Source: Chloroflexota bacterium (lineage in GTDB: Bacteria > Chloroflexota > Ktedonobacteria > Ktedonobacterales > Ktedonobacteraceae). Taken from it: 5,579 bases of DNA. The notes under the pieces were generated by a model. The model worked only from the letters and a program-made list of their open reading frames with translations. It was not told the DNA's origin and ran no database searches. Positions 1 to 5,579 of this stretch are shown one piece after another. Numbering within the stretch: the first letter of the stretch is position 1; each line of letters opens with the position of its first letter. A program made the translations under genes and the position numbers. The stretch spans positions 1 to 5,579 of the forward strand of contig VBJK01000252.1 of the NCBI GenBank assembly GCA_005879655.1, read 5' to 3'.

Positions 1-432
1 AAACCTTTTCGTATTTACAAGTTCCGTTCCATGCGTCAGGATGCCGAAATTAAGGGACAGGCCATGTGGGCAGCCCGGTCTGATAGCCGAATAACGAGGA
101 TTGGCCGATTTTTGCGCTCCACCCACCTGGATGAGTTGCCGCAATTGTTCAATGTTTTGCGCGGCGATATGAGCCTGATAGGCCCTAGACCAGAGAGAGC
201 AGAATTTGTCGCGAACCTTGAACAGACCGTTCCTTTTTATCGCTCTCGCTTAGTCGTCAAACCCGGCCTCACAGGCTGGGCACAGGTCAAATATCCTTAT
301 GCCAGATCAGACAACGATGCACTAATCAAGTTGCAATATGACCTATATTACATCAAACGACAGTCATTTATGCTTGATTTGTCCATTATCTTGAAGACAG
401 TCATTGAGGTACTATCTCTTCGAGGTTCATAG
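1..432 (+). CDS. Undecaprenyl-phosphate sugar phosphotransferase (priming enzyme), C-terminal part
   Basis: The frame is open from the first base, so the start is cut off; 143 residues and a TAG stop remain. The enzyme moves a sugar 1-phosphate from a nucleotide sugar to undecaprenyl phosphate on the inner face of the membrane, the first step of repeat-unit synthesis. Family signatures are seen in order, numbering from the first visible codon: KFRSM at 7-11, LDELPQL at 43-49 with the Asp44-Glu45 pair matching the catalytic dyad of monotopic phosphoglycosyl transferases, NVLRGDMSLIGPRPE at 51-65, KPGLTGWAQV at 87-96 and YDLYYIK at 113-119. This is the bacterial sugar transferase domain (PF02397) of WcaJ, WbaP and PglC. 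The N-terminal membrane hairpin lies outside the window, so I cannot tell a short PglC-like form from a long WbaP-like form. Sugar specificity cannot be read from this part. The visible catalytic core looks intact. Confidence 0.95.
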   Translation, partial: KPFRIYKFRSMRQDAEIKGQAMWAARSDSRITRIGRFLRSTHLDELPQLFNVLRGDMSLIGPRPERAEFVANLEQTVPFYRSRLVVKPGLTGWAQVKYPYARSDNDALIKLQYDLYYIKRQSFMLDLSIILKTVIEVLSLRGS

Positions 433-472
433 CGTGACCATCGAAAAATTAGAGCAACGCGCCGCTTCGTGA
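422..472 (+). other. Possible 12-codon leader frame with its own ribosome-binding-like site
   Basis: GAGG at 422-425, inside the end of the sugar transferase gene, sits 8 bases before a GTG at 434. From there a small frame reads VTIEKLEQRAAS and stops with TGA at 470-472, just before the ribosome-binding site of the next gene. Its first residues resemble the start of that next protein, MTIEQLWK. It may be a translated leader that passes ribosomes on to the co-polymerase gene, a decayed copy of that gene's 5' end, or chance. I have no evidence that it is expressed. Confidence 0.2.
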
Positions 473-477
473 AGGAA
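471..477 (+). promoter_or_regulatory. Ribosome-binding site of the co-polymerase/kinase gene
   Basis: The purine run GAAGGAA lies 8 bases before the ATG at 486. It supports that ATG as the start; the next residues (MTIEQLWKILKKQWK, then a membrane segment) are a typical Wzz-domain beginning. Confidence 0.7.
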
Positions 478-485
478 CAAAAATT

Positions 486-2210
486 ATGACCATTGAGCAA
501 TTATGGAAGATATTAAAGAAACAGTGGAAGTTTATTCTTCTCTGTTTCTTACTTGGAGGGATAGGCACTTTTGGTGGCAGTAAGCTTATGAAGCCAGTTT
601 ACCAATCAACTACGCTTATACGAGTCTCTGTTAGTTCTGGCACTAGCCAGGCATCTTACGATAATTTATTAGCAAGTGAGGAGCTTGTTGCCACAGAGGC
701 AGATCTGGCAACCAGTACTCCTGTGCTCAGCGAGGTCGCATCCCATTATCCGGGTCTAACAGTGAGCGTGCTTGTGACTGAGGTTTCCGCTACACCCAAG
801 GCCAATACACAGTTGTTTGGCATTGCTGTCACTGATCCAAGCCCAACCCAAGCGGCTACGCTCGCCAACGATATCGCAGGAACATTGATAAAACAACAAT
901 TGCAGGCCATAGGGCAGCAAAACTCTCAGGCTCAGCAAAATTTACAGCTCAATATCGACCAGACGGCCAAGCAGATTAATCAAACTACCGCGCAAATTTC
1001 TGCGCTACAGGCATCGAAAACCGACCAGACTCAAATTTCTCTTTTACAGGCGAAACTGACTGGATTACAGCAACAATATAGTCAATGGCAAAGTGCTCTA
1101 GCTCAACTTGAGTTGTCACAGGCACAGAGCGGAAAGATTATGCAGATAACTCAACCAGCAGAGCCTACTAGCAAACCGGTACGCCCAAATATCCCGCTCA
1201 ATACCGGCGGGGGTTTATTAGTAGGTTTATTCCTGGGAGTTTTGTTAGCCTTGCTGATTGAGCAGTTGGATACCCATGTACGCACTCCCGAGGAACTTAC
1301 ACAGCTCTTGGCATGGCCAACACTGGCAACTATTTGGCGTCATGACTCTGCAAAGATGGAAAACCTCATCGGGCCGACTGGACATGAACCTAATGCCGAA
1401 GCCTACCGCATTCTGCGCACTAACATCGGCTTTTTGGGCGTTGACAAGCCAGTACGCTCCATCATTGTCACCAGTGCCCTTCCAGGCGAAGGGAAGAGTA
1501 CTATTGCAGCCAATCTGGCTATTTTTATGGCGAGGGCTGGAAAAAATACGTTGCTTATCGATGTTGATTTGCGCCGTCCGATGCAGCATACGCTTTTCAA
1601 TCTTCCACAGGAGAGAGCAGGTTTGAGCAATGCCGTTCTGGCGTTGGGTAGGCCAAAGCCACCGCAAAGTCCCTTTCCGCAAATAATGAAAATGCCGCCA
1701 CAGAATGGTATCACTCCTTATACTTTGCTTGAACAACAATATGGGGATATCGACCCTCATACCTTCCTTGAGCCTTTTGTTTGTGGTGTCGGTATTCCTA
1801 ATCTCTGGGTTATGCCTTCGGGACCACTCCCTCCGAATCCTTCGGAGTTCCTTGAATCGCAGTCAACAAAACGTTTGCTGGCAGTCGCCGCGGATTGTGG
1901 AGTCGAGATGCTGATTATTGACGCTCCTCCTCTTATTGGCTTCGTTGTTGACACGATGCAAGCTACTAAAGAGAAACTCAAGCAGATGAAATCCCTACTC
2001 AAGCAGTCAGGTGCTCGTGTGTTTGGCTGCGTAGCCAATAAAGTTCAGCGCAAACGCAACGATGCCATCGATTATTATTACGTTCCAAACGCAGATAAGA
2101 AAGAGAGGGGCGCAAGGAAGAGTTCATCTTTGCCGCCTGCTCATCCTGCCTCCATGCCAATGGAAGCTCCCTCTGCACACAGATCGTCTGCAAACTCCCG
2201 TCAGGGATAA
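486..2210 (+). CDS. Wzc-like polysaccharide co-polymerase fused to a BY-family tyrosine kinase
   Basis: This 574-residue membrane protein should control chain length and export of the polymer and phosphorylate itself on tyrosine. The Wzz domain starts the chain: a first membrane segment at about 16-35, an outer part with a Gln-rich likely coiled coil at about 133-216, a proline-rich stretch at 224-237 and a second membrane segment at about 241-258. The cytosolic BY-kinase follows: an EX2RX2R motif at 305-311 (family role: oligomer contacts), Walker A PGEGKST at 333-339 with Lys337, Walker A' LLIDVDLRR at 356-364, and Walker B LIIDAPP at 476-482. A three-Tyr cluster at 530-532 is the likely autophosphorylation site; a Ser/Pro-rich basic tail of about 40 residues follows. 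Two oddities are seen. A proline-rich stretch at about 388-430 makes the A'-to-B region longer than usual. Only four residues (LIGF) separate Walker B from VVDT, where relatives have about 19, so about 15 residues appear lost in frame. Kinase activity is therefore uncertain. The gene for the matching phosphatase follows after 17 bases. Confidence 0.93.
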   Translation: MTIEQLWKILKKQWKFILLCFLLGGIGTFGGSKLMKPVYQSTTLIRVSVSSGTSQASYDNLLASEELVATEADLATSTPVLSEVASHYPGLTVSVLVTEVSATPKANTQLFGIAVTDPSPTQAATLANDIAGTLIKQQLQAIGQQNSQAQQNLQLNIDQTAKQINQTTAQISALQASKTDQTQISLLQAKLTGLQQQYSQWQSALAQLELSQAQSGKIMQITQPAEPTSKPVRPNIPLNTGGGLLVGLFLGVLLALLIEQLDTHVRTPEELTQLLAWPTLATIWRHDSAKMENLIGPTGHEPNAEAYRILRTNIGFLGVDKPVRSIIVTSALPGEGKSTIAANLAIFMARAGKNTLLIDVDLRRPMQHTLFNLPQERAGLSNAVLALGRPKPPQSPFPQIMKMPPQNGITPYTLLEQQYGDIDPHTFLEPFVCGVGIPNLWVMPSGPLPPNPSEFLESQSTKRLLAVAADCGVEMLIIDAPPLIGFVVDTMQATKEKLKQMKSLLKQSGARVFGCVANKVQRKRNDAIDYYYVPNADKKERGARKSSSLPPAHPASMPMEAPSAHRSSANSRQG

Positions 2211-2227
2211 CCTAAAGAACAATATAT

Positions 2228-2950
2228 ATGATTGACGTTCATTTGCATATCTTACCCGGAGTAGATGATGGGCCGGAAACGTTGGAAGAAGCCCTGGTTT
2301 TGGCTCAAGCCCTGGTGCAAAACGGCGTTTACGCTGCGATTGCAACTCCTCATTATAACGATGAGTTTCCACGGCGTTCGGCTGCTGAAATCCAGGGACG
2401 TGTCAATGATTTACAGCAAGAGTTAAATCGCCGCTACATTCCGTTGCGTCTCTTTGCTGGTCACGAGGTGCTGATTAAGCCTGGTCTCATCGAGGATATC
2501 CAGACCGGGCGATTGGCGACACTTAACCACAGCCATTATCTGCTCTTGGAGCTATGGAACCATGCATGGCTTCCTGAAACTGAGCGTACCATTTTTGAAC
2601 TCAGAGCAGGCGGGATAGTACCAATTCTTGCTCACCCTGAGCGCTATCGGGTCTTTCAGCAGGAGCCTCAACGTCTTGCTGCTTTGCTTGAGCAGGGGGT
2701 GCTAGCTCAGTTGACAGCCAGCAGTCTTCTCGGTGTACAGGGAAAGACAGCACGCCGTAGTGCGCAACAATTGCTAAAAAAAGGATTGATTCATTGTATC
2801 GCTTCTGATGCACATGGTCTTGGCAAGCGTCCCCCAGTTATTTCAGAAAGCTTACATGAAGCAGTAAAGCTAGTTGGCAGGGAAAAGGTGTATCAAGCCG
2901 TTGAGTACTGTCCAATGGCTATTATTAACGATAGACCATATAGAGGATAA
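2228..2950 (+). CDS. cpsB: CpsB/YwqE-type PHP-domain protein-tyrosine phosphatase
   Basis: This 240-residue cytosolic, metal-dependent phosphatase should remove phosphate from the tyrosine cluster of the BY-kinase encoded just upstream, resetting the polymerisation and export cycle. The start is firm because MIDVHLHILPGVDDG at 1-15 is the family's usual N-terminus, with metal ligands expected at His5, His7 and Asp14. Further PHP motifs are TPH at 40-42, GHE at 78-80, LLLELW at 105-110, AHPERY at 135-140 and SDAH at 193-196. All expected ligand positions appear present and the length is normal for the family (about 240-260), so it looks intact. It begins 17 bases after the kinase gene, with only a weak purine stretch (AAAGAA, 2214-2219) before its ATG, so coupling to upstream translation is likely. 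An active phosphatase implies that the partner kinase is, or recently was, phosphorylated on tyrosine. Confidence 0.93.
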   Translation: MIDVHLHILPGVDDGPETLEEALVLAQALVQNGVYAAIATPHYNDEFPRRSAAEIQGRVNDLQQELNRRYIPLRLFAGHEVLIKPGLIEDIQTGRLATLNHSHYLLLELWNHAWLPETERTIFELRAGGIVPILAHPERYRVFQQEPQRLAALLEQGVLAQLTASSLLGVQGKTARRSAQQLLKKGLIHCIASDAHGLGKRPPVISESLHEAVKLVGREKVYQAVEYCPMAIINDRPYRG

Positions 2951-2986
2951 ATAGGCATGACAGCAAGAGAAATGGAAATTGTATGA
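2942..2986 (+). other. Possible 9-codon leader frame sharing ATGA with the polymerase start
   Basis: AGAGGA at 2942-2947, inside the last codons of the phosphatase gene, lies 9 bases before an ATG at 2957. That ATG opens the frame MTAREMEIV, whose TGA at 2984-2986 overlaps the polymerase ATG at 2983 as ATGA. This layout is the classic one for translational coupling. The better ribosome-binding sequence belongs to this small frame; the polymerase start itself has only the diffuse purines of 2966-2977 in front of it. Expression is an inference, and a chance ORF of this size is quite possible. Confidence 0.3.
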
Positions 2987-4563
2987 GAAATACAGCACAG
3001 CTAGCTCAAAAAGGTGGAACTTTGAGCAGATTTTTTTCGTCTCGGTTGGTACTCACAATACTAGCCAGTGGATGCATACTCTTACTGGGATTCGTGCTGG
3101 GTACTCTCAATGTTGCATACAGTGTTGTCATTGCAGGCTTCTTTATAATGCTGATGATCTTCCTGCTTAAGTTAGACGAACTTACTGTGGTGCTGATTGT
3201 AGCTGTCCATATTTTTATTGACTCATACCTCGCTTTTGATGTATATCAGGTCGCGTTGTTACTGATGTTGACATTCTTTGCTATTCGCTACTTTGGTCGC
3301 TCGACAGATCGGCTATGGAGCACCCCCCGTGCAACTGCGCTTTGGTTCTCGTTTCTGTTATTGAATATCTACGCTACTATTGAAGGCGGCGATTTCAATC
3401 TCCGTAATGCGTTTAGCTTCTATTTAAATATCATCCTCAGTCCATTCCTTCTGTATTGGTTAGGCAATATGGTTGCAAAGGATATTTCATCGTTGCGACA
3501 TGCATTTCGCTGGATAGCAATTTTGGCAACATTCATGGCAGTCCATACGATTATTGAGGCAACAACTGGCCAATTTTTATTTGAGGTTACGCGCTCTGGT
3601 GCCGCCGCCAGTGCGAACTCCACTTTTCAAATACCAGGATCAAGTCTCTTGCGTGCTGATTCATTTCTCGGCAATCCAGACGCAAATGGACTCATGCTTA
3701 GCACGAGCTTTGCCTTGCCTCTGGGACTCTTTTTAGAGAGTAGGCAGCTTTGGAAAAAGATCATCTACCTTCTGGAAGCATTGCTGATCTTGCTGGCTCT
3801 ACTATTTACGTACAGTACTGGTGCATGGACAGCGGTAGGCATTGGCATGCTGATTTTCCTCTTTCTCACTGGAAAGAAGCGTTACGCAGTACTCTTGCTT
3901 GTAGTGGTACTGCTGGTAATAGGTATTAGCTTTGTACTCTTGCCGTCACACATAGAAGCATTTCTTTCTCACTCTAGTAGCGATGGTCACCTTTCACTAC
4001 ACATGGCAGACTGGCAAACAGCATTACGAGTGATTGAAGCATATCCCCTCTTCGGTGTGGGATTGGGAAACCAGGCATACCTCATTCGTGCAGAACCTTA
4101 TCGCGTTCCAGAGCAGTATATTCCCCTGGCAGAACCAGATAATTCCTTCGTACAGTGGGGGGCAACTTCTGGCATACCTACTATGCTGGTATTCGTCGCC
4201 CTTCTGATAGTGGTTATTTGGTATGCATGGCGCAACTGGCAAGCCATTGATGTCTGCTATCGTCCTCTGGTTGCTGGAGGGATGATTGCTCTGATTGTAC
4301 TGAGTGTGGGAAGCTTGAGTACAGATGGCTGGACTGACTCGGCTGCCATGGGCTATCTTGGCTGGCTGATTGCTGGTCTGGTCTCTTCGACATTTATTGG
4401 ACGTGATCTGAAGAGACAGCAGTTGGATGCGGTTGCATTAACCAACTTTCCTGCTTCCCAATCTAGAGCGTTTGGAACCACCCTGGACTCCATTGAAATG
4501 GCAGAGACCGTACAAGTTACTAGCGTGTCGCCAGAGGCATCTCAGAAAGGCAGAACAGAGTAG
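2983..4563 (+). CDS. O-antigen ligase/polymerase-like membrane protein (Wzy role)
   Basis: This 526-residue protein has roughly 12-14 hydrophobic segments, for example at about 23-41, 45-62, 66-80, 87-102, 146-160, 175-192, 236-250, 259-277, 301-320, 397-414, 428-444 and 454-470. A long outer loop lies at about 321-396, as in the O-antigen ligase/Wzy family (PF04932). Family-like motifs are FLGNPDANG at 228-236, GVGLGN at 358-363 and PDNSFVQWGATSGIPT at 385-400, the last in the place where relatives often have HN and a glycine. The expected role is joining undecaprenyl-linked repeat units into polymer on the outer face of the membrane; the flippase and co-polymerase genes beside it support Wzy over ligase. 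Sequence alone does not settle this, since such proteins diverge widely. The start is the only usable one in frame: the frame is closed by a TAG at 2941 and has no start codon between. A hydrophilic C-terminal tail of about 50 residues (474-526) follows the last membrane segment. Confidence 0.85.
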   Translation: MRNTAQLAQKGGTLSRFFSSRLVLTILASGCILLLGFVLGTLNVAYSVVIAGFFIMLMIFLLKLDELTVVLIVAVHIFIDSYLAFDVYQVALLLMLTFFAIRYFGRSTDRLWSTPRATALWFSFLLLNIYATIEGGDFNLRNAFSFYLNIILSPFLLYWLGNMVAKDISSLRHAFRWIAILATFMAVHTIIEATTGQFLFEVTRSGAAASANSTFQIPGSSLLRADSFLGNPDANGLMLSTSFALPLGLFLESRQLWKKIIYLLEALLILLALLFTYSTGAWTAVGIGMLIFLFLTGKKRYAVLLLVVVLLVIGISFVLLPSHIEAFLSHSSSDGHLSLHMADWQTALRVIEAYPLFGVGLGNQAYLIRAEPYRVPEQYIPLAEPDNSFVQWGATSGIPTMLVFVALLIVVIWYAWRNWQAIDVCYRPLVAGGMIALIVLSVGSLSTDGWTDSAAMGYLGWLIAGLVSSTFIGRDLKRQQLDAVALTNFPASQSRAFGTTLDSIEMAETVQVTSVSPEASQKGRTE

Positions 4564-4565
4564 GA
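4561..4565 (+). promoter_or_regulatory. Ribosome-binding site of the flippase gene
   Basis: TAGGA overlaps the stop codon of the polymerase gene and lies 8 bases before the ATG at 4574. It favours this ATG, and hence the long N-terminal extension, as real. The neighbouring ATG at 4578 is in another frame and meets a stop after three codons. Confidence 0.5.
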
Positions 4566-4573
4566 TTCGGGAT

Positions 4574-5579
4574 ATGCATGAACGTGTAGACAACAGAAAG
4601 AACAAGTTGACAGCTCAAGCAGGTAATAGGAGACGTTTTCGTAACTATCGTAACATATTTGTACCTTTTTCCGAGACCCAAGATAAAAGCGCAATTGCAA
4701 CGATGAAGATGTCTGCTATCGAAAAGGAGCAGATACCTACTCTAGATGAACTATCTACGGTAGTACTACCAGCAATTGATGTAACACAGCTTACTACTCA
4801 ATTAGATTTACGAGCTATACGTGTCTCATCTCTGCCCGTACCAGTAGTGAAAATTGGCAAGCCCATAGGGACCAGAGGTCCTACTAGATCTACGCTCCCT
4901 GCTGAACAGCTATCAGAAAAAGCGAGCCAAATCACCAGTGACACAGTAAGCCTACAAAAGGAGGCAGAGAAAGGCCCTCTTGCTCCAGTGCTTGACATGC
5001 TTAAAAGCTCTGGCATTTACGCTCTGGGCGCTTTTGCTTCTCCCCTTATTTCTCTAACCATCACGCCATTCTTGACAAATCATCTCTCAAGTAAGAATTA
5101 TGGTGGTTTGGCTGTTTTGTATACCATCATTGATCTGGTGACCATCATTACACAGGTTGGGCTTGTAGGAGCTTTCTTCAGAGCATACAATGGCGATTAC
5201 GAGTCACCGCAGGACCGCCTAGCTGTGCTAACGACTACCATCATTCTGCTCTTGCTTTTCTCACTACCTGTGGCTCTCTTAATGATGCTGGCAGCCTCAT
5301 CGATATCAGTACTTCTTTTCGATAGTCCATCTTTCAGTGAGCCAGTGAAACTTACAGCTCTCATTATTTTTTTTGAAAATCTTACAGTGCCCGGTATTTC
5401 ATGGCTACGAGCAGAGAAACGGGCCGGACTCTTTTCGTTTCTGTCTATTGCCAATCTGCTGGCTGGTCTAGGTACGAATATCGTGCTGGTAGGCGTCTTT
5501 CATATGGGCGTTGATGGTGCATTGCTTGCAAAAGGATCAGGCTACTTTGTCACAGTAGTCTGTACATTGCCAACTTTGT
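4574..5579 (+). CDS. Wzx-like oligosaccharide flippase, N-terminal part, with a long hydrophilic extension
   Basis: The frame is open to the window edge: 335 codons, with the C-terminus missing. From about residue 147 the protein looks like a polysaccharide transport/MATE-like flippase (MOP superfamily), which moves undecaprenyl-linked repeat units across the membrane. Hydrophobic segments are at about 147-167, 178-202, 217-241, 258-275, 286-309 and from 313 on. Family-like signs are the NYGGL turn at 175-179, GLVGAFFRAY at 196-205 and the WLRAEKRAG loop at 277-285. Known family members normally enter the membrane within their first 10-20 residues. Here about 140 residues come first: an Arg/Lys-rich start (residues 4-26, including RRRFRNYR at 19-26) and then a Ser/Thr/Pro-rich, apparently unstructured stretch without a domain I recognise. 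The gene starts 10 bases after the polymerase stop, so the two are probably translated together. A later start at Met142 (4997) would give a normal flippase, but no well-placed ribosome-binding site supports it. Confidence 0.85.
   Translation, partial: MHERVDNRKNKLTAQAGNRRRFRNYRNIFVPFSETQDKSAIATMKMSAIEKEQIPTLDELSTVVLPAIDVTQLTTQLDLRAIRVSSLPVPVVKIGKPIGTRGPTRSTLPAEQLSEKASQITSDTVSLQKEAEKGPLAPVLDMLKSSGIYALGAFASPLISLTITPFLTNHLSSKNYGGLAVLYTIIDLVTIITQVGLVGAFFRAYNGDYESPQDRLAVLTTTIILLLLFSLPVALLMMLAASSISVLLFDSPSFSEPVKLTALIIFFENLTVPGISWLRAEKRAGLFSFLSIANLLAGLGTNIVLVGVFHMGVDGALLAKGSGYFVTVVCTLPTL

Noticed and set aside
433..485. Search for a terminator or internal promoter in the gaps between genes
   Set aside because: No stem-loop followed by a T run and no convincing -35/-10 pair was found in this or the other short gaps; the genes look co-transcribed.
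1258..1626. Plus-strand frame of 122 codons in another phase of the kinase gene
   Set aside because: It overlaps the Walker A and A' coding region completely and the translation has no recognisable features.
1245..1760. Minus-strand open frame of 171 codons opposite the kinase domain
   Set aside because: It lies fully inside a well-supported kinase gene with clear motifs; its translation is low-complexity and family-less, with no ribosome-binding site of note. It is a shadow of the real gene.
2124..2372. Minus-strand frame across the junction of the kinase and phosphatase genes
   Set aside because: It overlaps the ends of two supported genes, and its product is basic and without motifs.
2979..3170. 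Plus-strand frame starting just before the polymerase start
   Set aside because: It is out of frame with the membrane protein, and its translation lacks the membrane segments that the 2983 frame shows.
4958..4964. AAGGAGG, a strong ribosome-binding-like sequence inside the flippase extension
   Set aside because: The nearest in-frame starts are GTG at 4988 (23 bases away) and ATG at 4997 (32 bases away), both too far. It encodes Lys-Glu in the reading frame and is probably chance, though it is the best argument for a later start.

Overview
The window is a five-gene stretch of an exopolysaccharide or capsule assembly operon. All genes are on the + strand, with gaps of only 53, 17, 32 and 10 bases. 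Both ends are cut: the first gene lacks its start and the last lacks its end. No stretch above 300 bases is without a gene. I saw no tRNA, rRNA, CRISPR array, transposase or convincing terminator.

Layout: (1) positions 1-432, the C-terminal part of a membrane phosphoglycosyl transferase that loads the first sugar phosphate onto undecaprenyl phosphate; (2) 486-2210, a one-chain Wzz plus BY-kinase polysaccharide co-polymerase; (3) 2228-2950, a CpsB/YwqE-type PHP tyrosine phosphatase; (4) 2983-4563, a multi-spanning O-antigen ligase/polymerase-like protein (Wzy role); (5) 4574 to the window end, the N-terminal part of a Wzx-like flippase with a long hydrophilic N-terminal extension. Together these are the core of a Wzx/Wzy-dependent pathway: priming, flipping, polymerisation, chain-length or export control by tyrosine phosphorylation, and the matching phosphatase. 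No glycosyltransferase for elongating the repeat unit is visible, so those must lie outside the window.

Organism: the CpsB-type PHP phosphatase is typical of Gram-positive and other monoderm lineages, while the co-polymerase and kinase are fused as in Gram-negative Wzc rather than split as CpsC and CpsD. This mix, with moderate GC content and the style of the kinase insert, fits a Chloroflexota bacterium, perhaps Ktedonobacteria. That placement rests on recalled family resemblance, not on a search.

The system itself is known. The points worth a second look are in detail: an apparent in-frame loss of about 15 residues just after Walker B of the BY-kinase, a proline-rich insert of about 35-40 residues in the same domain, the flippase extension of about 140 residues, hydrophilic tails on three neighbouring membrane proteins, and two tiny reading frames with ribosome-binding-like sequences in the two widest gaps, one of them sharing an ATGA with the polymerase start.
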